Of a stretch of 64,000 nucleotides of DNA, positions 44,382-54,380 are shown one piece after another. Each line of letters begins with the position of its first letter. Position 1 is the first letter of the stretch. The notes below the pieces were generated by a model. That model searched no databases. It had not been told where the DNA came from and saw only the letters and a list, made by a program, of their open reading frames with translations. The DNA is from Diogma glabrata. Its lineage: Eukaryota; Arthropoda; Insecta; Diptera; Cylindrotomidae. The DNA lies in contig OY856186.1 of NCBI GenBank assembly GCA_963693315.1, positions 232,336,392 through 232,400,391 of the forward strand, given 5' to 3'. Position numbers and translations under genes: made by a program.

Positions 44382-46103
44382 TTGAAAAATTTGAAAAAAA
44401 GATTGTTTATAACTGGACGTATTGATACTCAAATAGCTCGTGAAATTGAAGTACAACAAAAATGCTGGCGGGAAGTTTTAAAAATAGTTGCAGCTACAGT
44501 AAAGCTATTAGCTACTTTGGGTTTAGCATTTCGTGGTCATCGAGAAGATATTGATTCGAACAGAAATTTTATGACATGCATTGAGTACCTATCCCAATTT
44601 GATGATTTTCTTTAAAATCATTTGGAGAGGTACAGCCATCCAGGTAAAGGTAATGTAAGTTATTTATCACATACCACATGCGATAAATTTATAAATTTAA
44701 TGGGAACTGAAGTAAAAGAACACCTAATTCAAGAAATTCAGGACTCTTTATATTATTCAATTATTGTTGATTCTACGCCAGACGTGAACCACACTGACCA
44801 ACTAAGTTTTATATTAAGGTACATTGATAAAGTGGGCGATGCGAGAGAACGATTTTTGGATTTTTACAAATTGAAAATCACAATTCAGAATATCTAGCAC
44901 AACTTATTTTGAAAACTTTAAACAATTTGTCTTTGGATATTAAAAATTGTCGCGGTCAAACATATATGGCCGGAAAATATAATGGTTTACAAGCCAGAAT
45001 TAAAACTCTAAGTGAGACCGCCATTTTTATTCCTTGTACAAGTCATACGCTTAATTTAATTAGAAATTATGCTGCAGCTGCCTATTCTACTGTGGTGTAT
45101 TATTTTAACTTTATCCAAAATATATATGTATTCTTTTCTTCATCTACTCACAGATGGAAGTTGCTTATTGATAATTTTTCCGATCCTAATCCCAAACATA
45201 TTAAAAAATTAAGTGACACAAGTGACAAGATGTTGTGCAAGAGCTGATGCAGTATCCGCCTTGCGGTTTACTTACAAAAATATTAAAAGCGTTCTTATCC
45301 AAATTAGCGAAAATGAAGACGAAAAACCGATTACTAAAGTTGAGGTTAAAAAATTAGCTAGCTCTTTCGATGAATTATGAATTGCCTTATTAGCCGTTCT
45401 ATGGGATATATTATTGCAAAGAATCAATAGTAGTAGAAAATCATATATCAATCAAAATATTCAAACGAACTTATTACAAGGAGTAAAACTGTTTAATTCT
45501 TTGTCACAATTTATAAGGGATGTTCGGAATGATTTTGAGAGCATAGAAAAGCAAGCAAACTTATTAACAGACAATATTAGCTACAAAGAAGGACGAAAAA
45601 GAAAACGCAAAATTATGTATGATGAATCATCTGCAAATGATACACAGCTAGTAGGACGAGAATTGTTTATTATAAATACTCACAATATGATCTGTGATAG
45701 ACTTGCCACTGAAATGTCTACCAGAACGTCCATATATGAAACTGTTTTAAATAATTTTAAATTATTTTTTGATCAAAATATATCCAGTGATGAAGTTGAC
45801 AAGTGTATTTTAGAATTGTCAAATACATATGCGAGGGATATAGAAGTACAATATTTTAAAGACGAAGTACATCATTTTTTAAAATATATAAAAGAAGAGA
45901 ACATCACTTGTCCATTTAAGATGTACAAGGTAATCATTGATGGCCTGCAATCTTCATTTCCCAATGTGGAAACTATTTTAAAAATATTTCTTACATTGCC
46001 GATATGCAACGCAAGTGGGGAACGATCTTTCTCCGTTCTGAAGCAGATAAAAAATTATTTAAGAAATAGTCTTAATCAAACTCATTTGCAAAATTTTTGG
46101 TAA
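44382..46103 (+). pseudogene. hAT transposase (ZMYM1-like group), decayed
   Basis: Pieces in different frames follow the family order: GLAFRGHREDIDSNRNF, then TAA at 44613-44615, HPGKGNVSYLSHTTCDKFI, IIVDSTPDVNHTDQLSFI with the first catalytic aspartate, a frameshift near 44870, RGQTYMAGKYNGLQARI, PCTSHTLNL (the CxxH motif), another frameshift near 45230, a TGA at 45378-45380, and CNASGERSFSVLKQIKNYLR (the C-terminal dimerisation block). Relatives read RGQ-YDNASNM at the second-aspartate position; here TAT is followed directly by ATG (44963-44968), so DNASN is missing. At least two stops, two frameshifts and an active-site deletion make it inactive. Confidence 0.88.
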
Positions 46104-46163
46104 AATCTTAGGCCCCAAAATTTTGTTCCGCCTCAGGCCTCTTAAAGGCATAATCCGCCCCTG

Positions 46164-46235
46164 TCAACACCTTAAAGCGCAAGTTGTTGTGAGACCTACA
46201 TCTTAAAAGGTATTTATGGGTTGGTGTGACACATA
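46164..46235 (+). mobile_element. LINE-type 3' tail, continuation of the interrupted copy
   Basis: Beyond the hAT's right duplication, GTTGTTGTGAGACCTACATC, TTAAAAGGTATTTATGGGTT and TGTGACACATAT follow the LINE 3' UTR pattern. With 36917-36935 it forms a CATCAACACCTTAAAG... start seen also near 57150 (minus) and 63250, so it is a related LINE subfamily end. No poly(A) remains. Confidence 0.7.
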
Positions 46236-46503
46236 TCGTCGGCTTAGAGTGTAACGCTGTAAATCCATTTATATCGTTATAACGTTTTTTATGCTATTCA
46301 AATAGTGTAAAAAAAGATACACAATCGAGAATAAATTTCACTGTCAGTTTTATTTTTCAACCGTCAAAAACGCATGATGAGTAAAACTGTAATCCAGTAA
46401 GTAAAACTAAAATCCATGACTTCAAAACGTTCAAAACAACAAAACTGCTAAATCCATGCTAACCGTCATTTTGTACCAAACATTCGAAATTATAACGAAA
46501 TAA

Positions 46504-48478
46504 ATATGGGGGGCTGAAATCTCACAGCTCTGAGATATCAAGACTTCGGTCTGGGTTAAGGATTTGTATATAGTTTTCGGCAAAAAACTTTTGTGAGGAC
46601 ATGGTTTTTAGTTGTGGGCAGCGATGAATATCAAACAAAACTCTTTGTTACAGTACAAAGTACAAATATTTTCTTATCTCTGTTTAGATATGTATTACAA
46701 AACTAACACGAAACATCAATACGTTGCCGGAAAATTATAACAGATCATAAATTAACATAATTTAGTGAAAAGATGATACACTCAGCAAACTACTCAAAAA
46801 CCTCTCCATTTAGACATTCGAGAAAATATTAATCACAAATTCATATTTCTTTCACAACTCCAAAAATATTGTAAAAATTAAATAAAATCAAACTTTTTTC
46901 AAAATTCTAAAAATATTCAAAAAATTATTACAAAATCAAAAATTGAAACTTTTTTCAAAATTCCAAAATAATAAAATCAAAAATTATAAAATTTTTCAAA
47001 TTTCTAAAAATATTCTAAAAATTCTTACAAAATCAAATATTAAAACTTTTTCCAAAATTCTAAAAACATTGCAAAAATTATTACAAAATCAAAAATACAA
47101 ACTTTTATCAAAATTCACAAAATATTTTAAAAACTATAACAAATTCAAAAATTGCCATGTCCAATTTCATTGTCAATTACATTTACGTCATAAAAACAGC
47201 TACATTTTTTTTGACACACTTGACAACTTTTTTTTGACAAACTTATAATGCCATACTTCACAATAATAATAATAAAATTTCATTTCAAAGAAAATTTTAA
47301 TTTAATTTTTTTCCAACAAATTGGGTAAAAAAATAAATAAAAATCTTTCTTTTGACAACACACTTGACAACATTTTTTTCACAAACTTATAATGCAATAA
47401 TCTAGATTTTGGTCTCACATACCAATCCCGACCATCAAAATTTCTCCAAGTTCAATGATCCTACTCGTAATCACTTAAAATGAACGTTTTCTAAGCAAAA
47501 AATATACAAATTTCTTTGTTTTGACACACTTGACGATTTTTTTGACACACTTCCGGTACAGTTATCGAACACATCGTCCTTTCGGCTCTTTCCATTGAGT
47601 AAACCTATTTTTAGAAAAAAAATTTTGAAATCCGTCCAGTGGTTTTCTAGATTTCGTCGGCTGTGACGGCCGGACGGACGGCCGGACGGCCGACAGACAG
47701 ACACACATTTTTTTTTTTTTGCTTTTTTAGAATCAGTAGGTCCTAAAACGTCGAGAAATGCCAAAAAAGTGGGGGTAAGAATTTCACTTTGAGCTCATGA
47801 ATGTAATACTTAGAAGAACTGAATCTAAAAAATTATGGTGCAAATTATGAAACTTTTTGCAATCCATACAATTTTAGAGCGATCTAGTTTCGAACCAATG
47901 AGAAAATTTTAAACTTTAAAAAAGTTTATCATTCTCATCAGGGCTAGCCGACTAGATAAACTCTACCAAAAAATGTCAACGCTAATGAATATAAACCGTT
48001 GTTGATCATGTGTCAATAGACACAAGTGAAGACTAGTCATCTTCTTCTCACAGATACAAGTTTGTTATTCAATACTAGAATGTCTAGAGTATAACAAAAC
48101 AGTGATCACCAGAGAAATTAATTGACTAAACCTGAATTTATTAAATGTATGTTTATGTAAATTTTTTGTTTTTACACTTCGCTAGTGTTGTAACCTAATT
48201 TTTGGTTTATATTCATTAGCGTTGACATTTTTTGGTAGAGTTTATCTAGTCGGCTAGCCCTGATGAGAATGATAAACTTTTTTAAAGTTTAAAGTTTTCC
48301 CATTGGTTCGAAACTAGATCGCTCTAAAATTGTATGGATTGCAAAAAGTTTCATAATTTGCACCATAATTTTTTAGATTCAGTTCTTATATTATTCTTGA
48401 TGGGAGATTTTCCATCGGGGTGATGTTATATCACAAATAATTTACTGAAGTAATACTTAGGTCTTTCAGACCGAAGTA
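46504..48478 (-). mobile_element. Family X element, copy X4, interrupted
   Basis: On the minus strand the head hairpin is at 48455-48477 and the tail (CAGCCCC... complement, GGGGCTGAAATCTCACAGC) at about 46508. A GACAGACAGACACAC tract with repeated GGACGG/GGCCG words lies at 47653-47705. The head is separated from the body by a 636-bp foldback element (47814-48449). Tail, minisatellite and GTGTGTCAAAA repeats are all present. Confidence 0.78.
47814..48449. mobile_element. Foldback element with 11-bp target duplication, inside X4
   Basis: GTAATACTTAG, part of the X head, is duplicated at 47803-47813 and 48450-48460. The arms (47814-47997 and 48204-48387, about 184 bp) are near-perfect inverted repeats starting AAGAACTGAATCTAAAAAAT; 62 bp of extra sequence separate the right arm from the duplication. 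No ORF is present. The duplication length matches that of 38608-39885. Confidence 0.78.
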
Positions 48479-49952
48479 ACTTTATGTTCAATTACATTTT
48501 CAGCAAACTATTCGAAAACCTTCCATTTAGCGATTCAAGAAAATATTACAAAGGGTGCTTTCCAAACGACGACTTATTTGTGGAACGTAACTTATTCTAA
48601 ACTTATTCGAATAAGTATGGTGGCGTGGTAACTTATTTGTATCTCTTTTTCCATAAAAATCTAATCTGATTACACAAATATACTTTTTATTTTATTTAGT
48701 TAATATCTCTCACTAACTTGAACAAACGTTTTTATATATCAGATTTAAACTGACATAATTATAGACATTATTGTCTTGAATGATTTTTTTGACAATTTCA
48801 ATATGGCGGCAAATAAGTAATAAGTATCAAATAAGTCGTCGTTTGGAATGCACCCAAAATCACAAATTCATATTTCTTTCAAAATTCCAAAAATATTGTA
48901 AAAATTAGAATAAAATCAAAAATTTAAAATTTTTCAAAATTCTAAAAATATTCCAAAAATTCTTCCAAAATCGAAAATTAAAACTTTTTCCAAAATTCTA
49001 AAAATATTGCAAAAATTATTACAAAATCAAAAATATAAACTTTTTTCAGAATTCCAAAAATATTTCCAAAACTATAACAAATTAAAAAATTTCCATGTCC
49101 AATTTCATTTTCAATTACATTAACGTCATTTACGCTACATTTTTTTTCCCGAAAAATTTGCTCAAAAATCAATGAAATCATTTTTTGACACGCTTGACAT
49201 TATTTTTTTACAAACTTATAATGCCATATTATCTATAATTATCTATCAATAATGTCATAAATATTATTAATTTTATTTTTTTCCAAAAAATTGGGTAAAA
49301 AAATAAATAAAAATCTTTCTTTTGACACACTTGACAACATTTTTTGACAAACTTATAATGCCATAGTTCTCAATAATAATAAAAAATAAAATTTCATTTC
49401 AAACAAAATTTTAATTTAATTTTTTCCCAAAAAACTGGGTAAAAAAATCGAAAAAATCTTTCTTTTGACACACTTGACAACATTTTTTTGACAAACTTAT
49501 AATGCAATAATCTAGATTTTGGTCTCACATACCAATCCCGACCATCAAGATTTCTCCAAGTTCAATGTTTCTACTCGTAATCACTTAAAATGAACGTTTT
49601 TTAACCCAAAAATATCCAAATTTCCTTGTTTTGACACACTTGACGATTTTTTTGACACACTTCCGGTACAGTTATCAAACACATCGTCCTTTCGGCTGTT
49701 CCCAGTGAGTAAACCTATTTTTAGAAAAAACAAATTTTGAAATCCGTCCAGCGGTTTTCTAGATTTCGTCGGTTGTGACGGCCGGACGGCCGGACGGCCG
49801 GACGGCCGCCGACAGACAGACACACATTTTTTTTTTTTTGCTTTTTTAGAATCAGTACGTCCTAAAACGTCGAGAAATGCCAAAAAAAGTGGGGGTAAGA
49901 ATTTCACTTTGAGCTCATGAATGTAATACTTAGGTCTTTCAGACCGAAGTAA
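48479..49952 (-). mobile_element. Family X element, copy X5 (tail truncated), interrupted
   Basis: The head hairpin is at 49928-49950 (minus strand) with the same blocks as X4, including a longer GACGGCCGGACGGCCG tract at 49778-49808. The tail is cut inside the CTCCATTTAG... region where X4's head begins. A 303-bp MITE is inserted at 48553-48855. Confidence 0.78.
48553..48855. mobile_element. MITE with GGGTGC-TTCCAAACGACGAC ends, 303 bp
   Basis: GGGTGCTTTCCAAACGACGA at the left and the complement of TCGTCGTTTGGAATGCACCC at the right form about 28-bp inverted ends. Removal restores the X sequence ATATTACAAAATCACAAATT, with AAA compatible with a 3-bp duplication. No coding capacity. Confidence 0.85.
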
Positions 49953-50605
49953 TATCTTTTTTCTGTGATAGTCTAAATGAAGGTTTACACTAAGTTTACA
50001 CCATGGTAGTATAATAGAATAATAGCATAGAGAAACATATATAGAGAGACGTAACCTCTATTCACACAAATTGTATATAGAATACTGATAATACAAATAA
50101 AAGTACAACCAGAGATGAAAGGTTAAGCAATATATAAATTTTACAAATTATACATTGCATTCTTTCTGTCTTATATGAAACAATAAACAAAGCAAATCAA
50201 AATAAAAAAATGAGAATTTATATTTGAAAGAGAAATATTTCTTTTGCTTTATTTTCTATTTTACTTTTACTTGAATACAAAAAAATACGATAATTATAAA
50301 ATAGAAAATAAAAAAAAAGTACTCGTATGTATGAGTGTTTAAATATATAATTTAAGGATTGTGTTGTGATGATAATTTTTTGTTTTTGTATATTGAAGAA
50401 GCAAATGATTGAATTTGTTATTTGGGTTACGAATTGTTTGTTTTGTTGTCAAGATTTTTTATTTTTTTTTTCATCTCTTTTTAAATGGATTTGAACTATA
50501 TTAAGTTTTTATTGTCCTAGGTCGATGACTTTAGATTTTAGAATATATCAATTTAGTTTGGTCAGAGTTTGATTTAAATTGATTCATTTGGTCGTGTTTG
50601 ATATA
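49953..50605 (+). repeat. Unique spacer; 50180-50600 duplicated at 51890-52290
   Basis: Both segments contain AATCAAAATAAAAAAA, GAAATTTCTTTTGCTTTAT-like, CTATTTTACT, AAAATACGAT, GGGTTACG, ATTTTTCATCT and GGTCAGA-TTGATTTAA in the same order. The copies are diverged. Copy X6 lies exactly between them. No gene is seen. Confidence 0.6.
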
Positions 50606-51889
50606 ATTACTTCGGTCTGAAAGATCTGAGATTACATTCATGAGCTCAAAGTGAAATTCTTACCCATGCTTTTTTGGCATTTCTCGCCGTTTTAGGACCT
50701 ACTGATTCTAAAAAAGCGACAAACAAAAATGTATGTCTGTCTGTCGGTCGGCCGTCCGCCGTCCGTCCGTCACAACCTACGAAATCTAGAAAACCGCTGA
50801 GCGGATTTGAAATTTTTTTTTCTAAAAATAGAATTACTCAATAGAAAGAGCCGAAAGGACGATGTGTTCGATAGCTGTACCGGAAGCGTGTCAAAAAAAT
50901 CGTCAAGTGTGTCAAAACAAGGAAATTTGCATATTTTTTGCTTAAAAAACGTTCATTTTAAGTGATTACGAGTAGGAACATTGAATTTGGAGAAATTATG
51001 ATGGTCGGGATTGGTATGGGAGACCAAAATCTAAATTTTTGCATTATAAGTTTGTCAAAAAAATGTTGTCAAGTGTGTAAAAAGAAAGATTTTTATTTAT
51101 TTTTTTACTCAATTTTTTGGAAAAAAATAAAATTAATAATATGTATGCATGAAAATATATTATTATTATAGAGAATTATGACATTATAAGATTGTCAAAA
51201 AAATAATGTCAAGCGTGTCAAAAATGATTTCATTGATTTTTTTAGCCAATTTTTTGGAAAAAAAAATTTATCTGTTTTTATGAATTGGTATTATTGAATT
51301 GGTTATAGTTTTTGAAATAGTTTTGGAATTTTGATAAAAGTTTGTATTTTTGATTTTGTAATAATTTTTACTATATTTTTAGAATTTTGGAAAAACTTTG
51401 AATTCTTAAGAATTTTTGGAATTTTATTAGAATTTAGAAAAAGTTTAAATATTTGATTTTATTCTAATTTTTGGAATGTTTTTGGTATTTTTCAATTTTT
51501 GATTTTGTTATAATTTTTGCAATATTTTTAGAATTTTGGAAAAAGTTTGGATTTTTAAGAATTTTTGGAATATTAATGGAATTTAAAAAAGTTTAAGTAT
51601 TTGATTTTATTCTAATTTTTGGAATTTTGAAAAAGTTTGATTTTATTTAAGTTTTACAATATTTTTGGAATTTGAAAGAAATATGAATTTGTGATTTTGT
51701 AATATTTTCTCGAAACGCTAAATGGAGATGATTTTGAGTAGTTTGCTGAGTGTATCATCTTTTCACTAAATTATGTTAATTTTTGATCTGTTATAATTTT
51801 CCGGCAACGTATTGATGTTTCGTGTTAGTTTTGAAATAAATTTCTAAACAGAGATAAAAAGTACTTATACTTTAACAAATCAAAATAAA
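50606..51889 (+). mobile_element. Family X element, copy X6
   Basis: The head at 50609-50631 has mutations that weaken the hairpin (AAGATCTGAG for AGACCTAAGT). The GTCTGTCTGTCGGTCGGCCG tract is at about 50734-50760. The end is truncated within the tail at CTTATACTTTAACAA, without the CAGCCCCTCC block. Confidence 0.75.
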
Positions 51890-52572
51890 AAAAGAGAAAC
51901 ATTTATATGTATTTGAAATTTCTTTTGCTTTATATTCTATTTTACTAATGAGACAACAAAAAATACGATGATAGAATACAATTAATAATAAAAAAAAAAC
52001 TCGCATGGATTAGTGTTTCCTTTGACATGTTTATATAAATATATAAAGGTTTTTAGAATTCATTGATAATTTTGGTTTGTTTTTGTAAGTTAAAAATGGT
52101 CAAAATAATTTTTCAGTTTTTGAAGAATTTGGGTTACGCGTTGTTGTTGTTGGCTACATAGATAGATATTTGATTTATTTTTCATCTTTCAAATGCACTT
52201 TAACCATATGTTTAGGTTGTTAACTTTAGCCAATTTTTTTTGGTCAGAAATTGATTTAATTTGATTTGGTTGTGTAGGATAAAAATATTTTTAAATTTCA
52301 AAATCTATGTATGAAAATTTGTATCAATTTAATGTTTTAAATTTGAATACATGAGTTCTAAAAGAATAGATTATGAAATTTAAAAATATTATTTTCCAAT
52401 AATTTGTCTTATGATAACTTTAAACAAATTGGGTTTAAAGTAGTTATGCGGTTATGTGTTCTAAAAACTTTTTTACTTTATATGGCTCAAAAATACATTT
52501 ACCTTAAAATTAATGTTTAATCATATCAAAGCGATACAGTAGATCGTTGTTTGTGATATATTTATAACACTT

Positions 52573-53744
52573 GCAGCCAAATTCTGTAATTGTGAAGCGG
52601 TGAAGTGTTAAAAATTTCTTTATTTCGATTTTATCACCAAATTTTTATCATTTTAACATTTTTTGCGATTCTATATGCAATTTATGTGCGATGTAAGTGT
52701 TAAAAAATCTTATAGTAAGTAGGCGACTCACTAAATATCAAACGTCAATGCATAAAATTTTCATTGATTGTTTTATTTAATAGAATTATTATAAAAAATC
52801 CTTTATTTATTATTTTCAAAATAAATTATTTTTTGTGAACAAAATATAATGGTTGAGCGAAATTAATTTTTAATTGGATTAAATAAAAGATTTGTTCAAT
52901 TAATTCATGCCGTCAGTTATGCAAAGACATATTTATGAGAAATGCTGAAATAAACGAGATGTCAAGTATATTGCTATTTTTTGCAGATAAGACTTATTTT
53001 GACTCTAGTGGGGTCATAACTAAAGTTCTAATCTAACAACAGGAATTTGTTCCTCTATTGTTCAAGAAATATAGATTTTGAAAGAATTCTATAATATCTC
53101 ATTAGAAGTATGTTATATTACCGTTCTGGATAAAAAGTAATATTTGTAAAAGTACTATTTTCATCACGACTACGATAACAGACGTCGATCTTTCTAACAA
53201 TATTCTGAACACACTTCTGCATAAGTGTTCAGATAGAGACAGATGACGTCTTCAATGGTATTGTGCTCTTGCATTATTTGTAATTGCCAGTTTCATTTTC
53301 AAAAAACATTAAGTTCAAGAAAACAATACATAAACCTACGACAAACATGAGCGTTTTGATACATGAAATGTAAATCTAGTTGACTGTATATACGTATATA
53401 CATATAGATATATTAATTCCGAACTACGGTCTAAAACACATAAATACCAATCATTTTGAATAACACAATTTAAACATCAATTTAACTATATTTAAATATT
53501 TTCGAAGTTAAATTTGAAAAAAAATTTTTGATGTTATTTTGAAATCTTAAATAAACAAATCACATTGGTGTAATTGTGTTTTTTGACATAATGACGTTAG
53601 CAACAAAAGCATTCATTTTATTTTTTCACAAACCAAAAGTCAGTGTTAACTTTTCAGTTTTAACATTTCACTAATTTAGATTTCTTTACGGTGAAGTGAT
53701 AAAAAATTTATCTCTACACCGCTTCACAGTTACAGAATTTGGCT
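52573..53744. mobile_element. MITE-like element with GCAGCCAAATTCTGTAA ends
   Basis: GCAGCCAAATTCTGTAATTG and TGAAGCGGTG at the left are mirrored by CACCGCTTCA and CAGTTACAGAATTTGGCTGC at the right, 1172 bp apart. Subterminal GAAGTGATAAAAAATTT/GTGTTAAAAATTTC words repeat on both sides. I could not find a target duplication. The right end is also present in the inverted copy at the window's end (63886-64000). Confidence 0.65.
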
Positions 53745-54158
53745 GCTGATGTTCTAAATAATATGATATAAGTTTATCCTTTGAGCTGCTTGTTTTAGGT
53801 AGATTTCATATAAAATCTACCTATTGCAATGGGAATTCTTGGAGTTCCGGATAAAATTTTAACAAAATGAATTTATTAGGCGTCGAGGAGAAACATATTT
53901 CTAATGCCGGGTGAAAAACACGTGAAATCAGCAAGGTCTGGAAATGAGGTTTTAATTTTGTATAATTAGAATTCGTTGACATCAATAAAAAAAAGTTTTC
54001 TGCGTTTTTAGTTTTTTTTTAACCCTGTCTAAGATACAGGGTGTTGAAAAATCAAGAAATTGCTCGACCCTGGTGTATTGAAATGGCTCTACAGTCAAAA
54101 CTACTGGACTGATTTTATGGTTATATAACTCAAAATGTATGTATTAAACAGAGCAAAA
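53622..54158 (+). repeat. Long repeat, twin of the inverted copy at 61565-64000
   Basis: This 537-bp stretch contains the right end of the preceding element, a family Y hairpin (53797-53822) and CAATGGGAATTCTTGGAGTT. It matches the complement of 63538-64000 plus 61565-61647 nearly base for base. It holds the uninterrupted target ATTGAAAT (54077-54084) that is filled by an 1890-bp insertion in the twin. No ORF. Confidence 0.9.
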
Positions 54159-54344
54159 TAATAATTCACATTATATGACCTTGAACAGTTTCTTTTAGAA
54201 ACATAACGGTAAAATATTCAAATTCGATTTGTTTTTTTATTAATTTTATTGCAACACGCCTTAAAATGTTTCATCATAAAAAAAGTGGAGTTAAAAAATG
54301 AACAGTGTTTTTTGGATTTACATATATGTTTTTATAATAAATTT

Positions 54345-54346
54345 TT

Positions 54347-54380
<34 letters not shown>

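Larger units (their letters stand above)
36936..46163 (+). mobile_element. hAT transposon with 8-bp target duplication, interrupted
   Basis: The 13-bp ends CAGTGGCGGATTA (36936) and TAATCCGCCCCTG (to 46163) are inverted with one mismatch, and TCAACACC is repeated exactly on both sides (36928-36935 and 46164-46171). Both ends continue in GC-rich AGGCGG/GGCCC sequence. Without the nested 6.6-kb element the transposon is about 2.58 kb, a normal hAT length, with a broken transposase at 44382-46103. Confidence 0.95.

Noticed and set aside
47640..47710. CpG island or promoter suggested by GGACGGCCGG-rich sequence (also 49775-49815)
   Set aside because: It is the GTCY-type tract belonging to family X copies, repeated at the same position in each.
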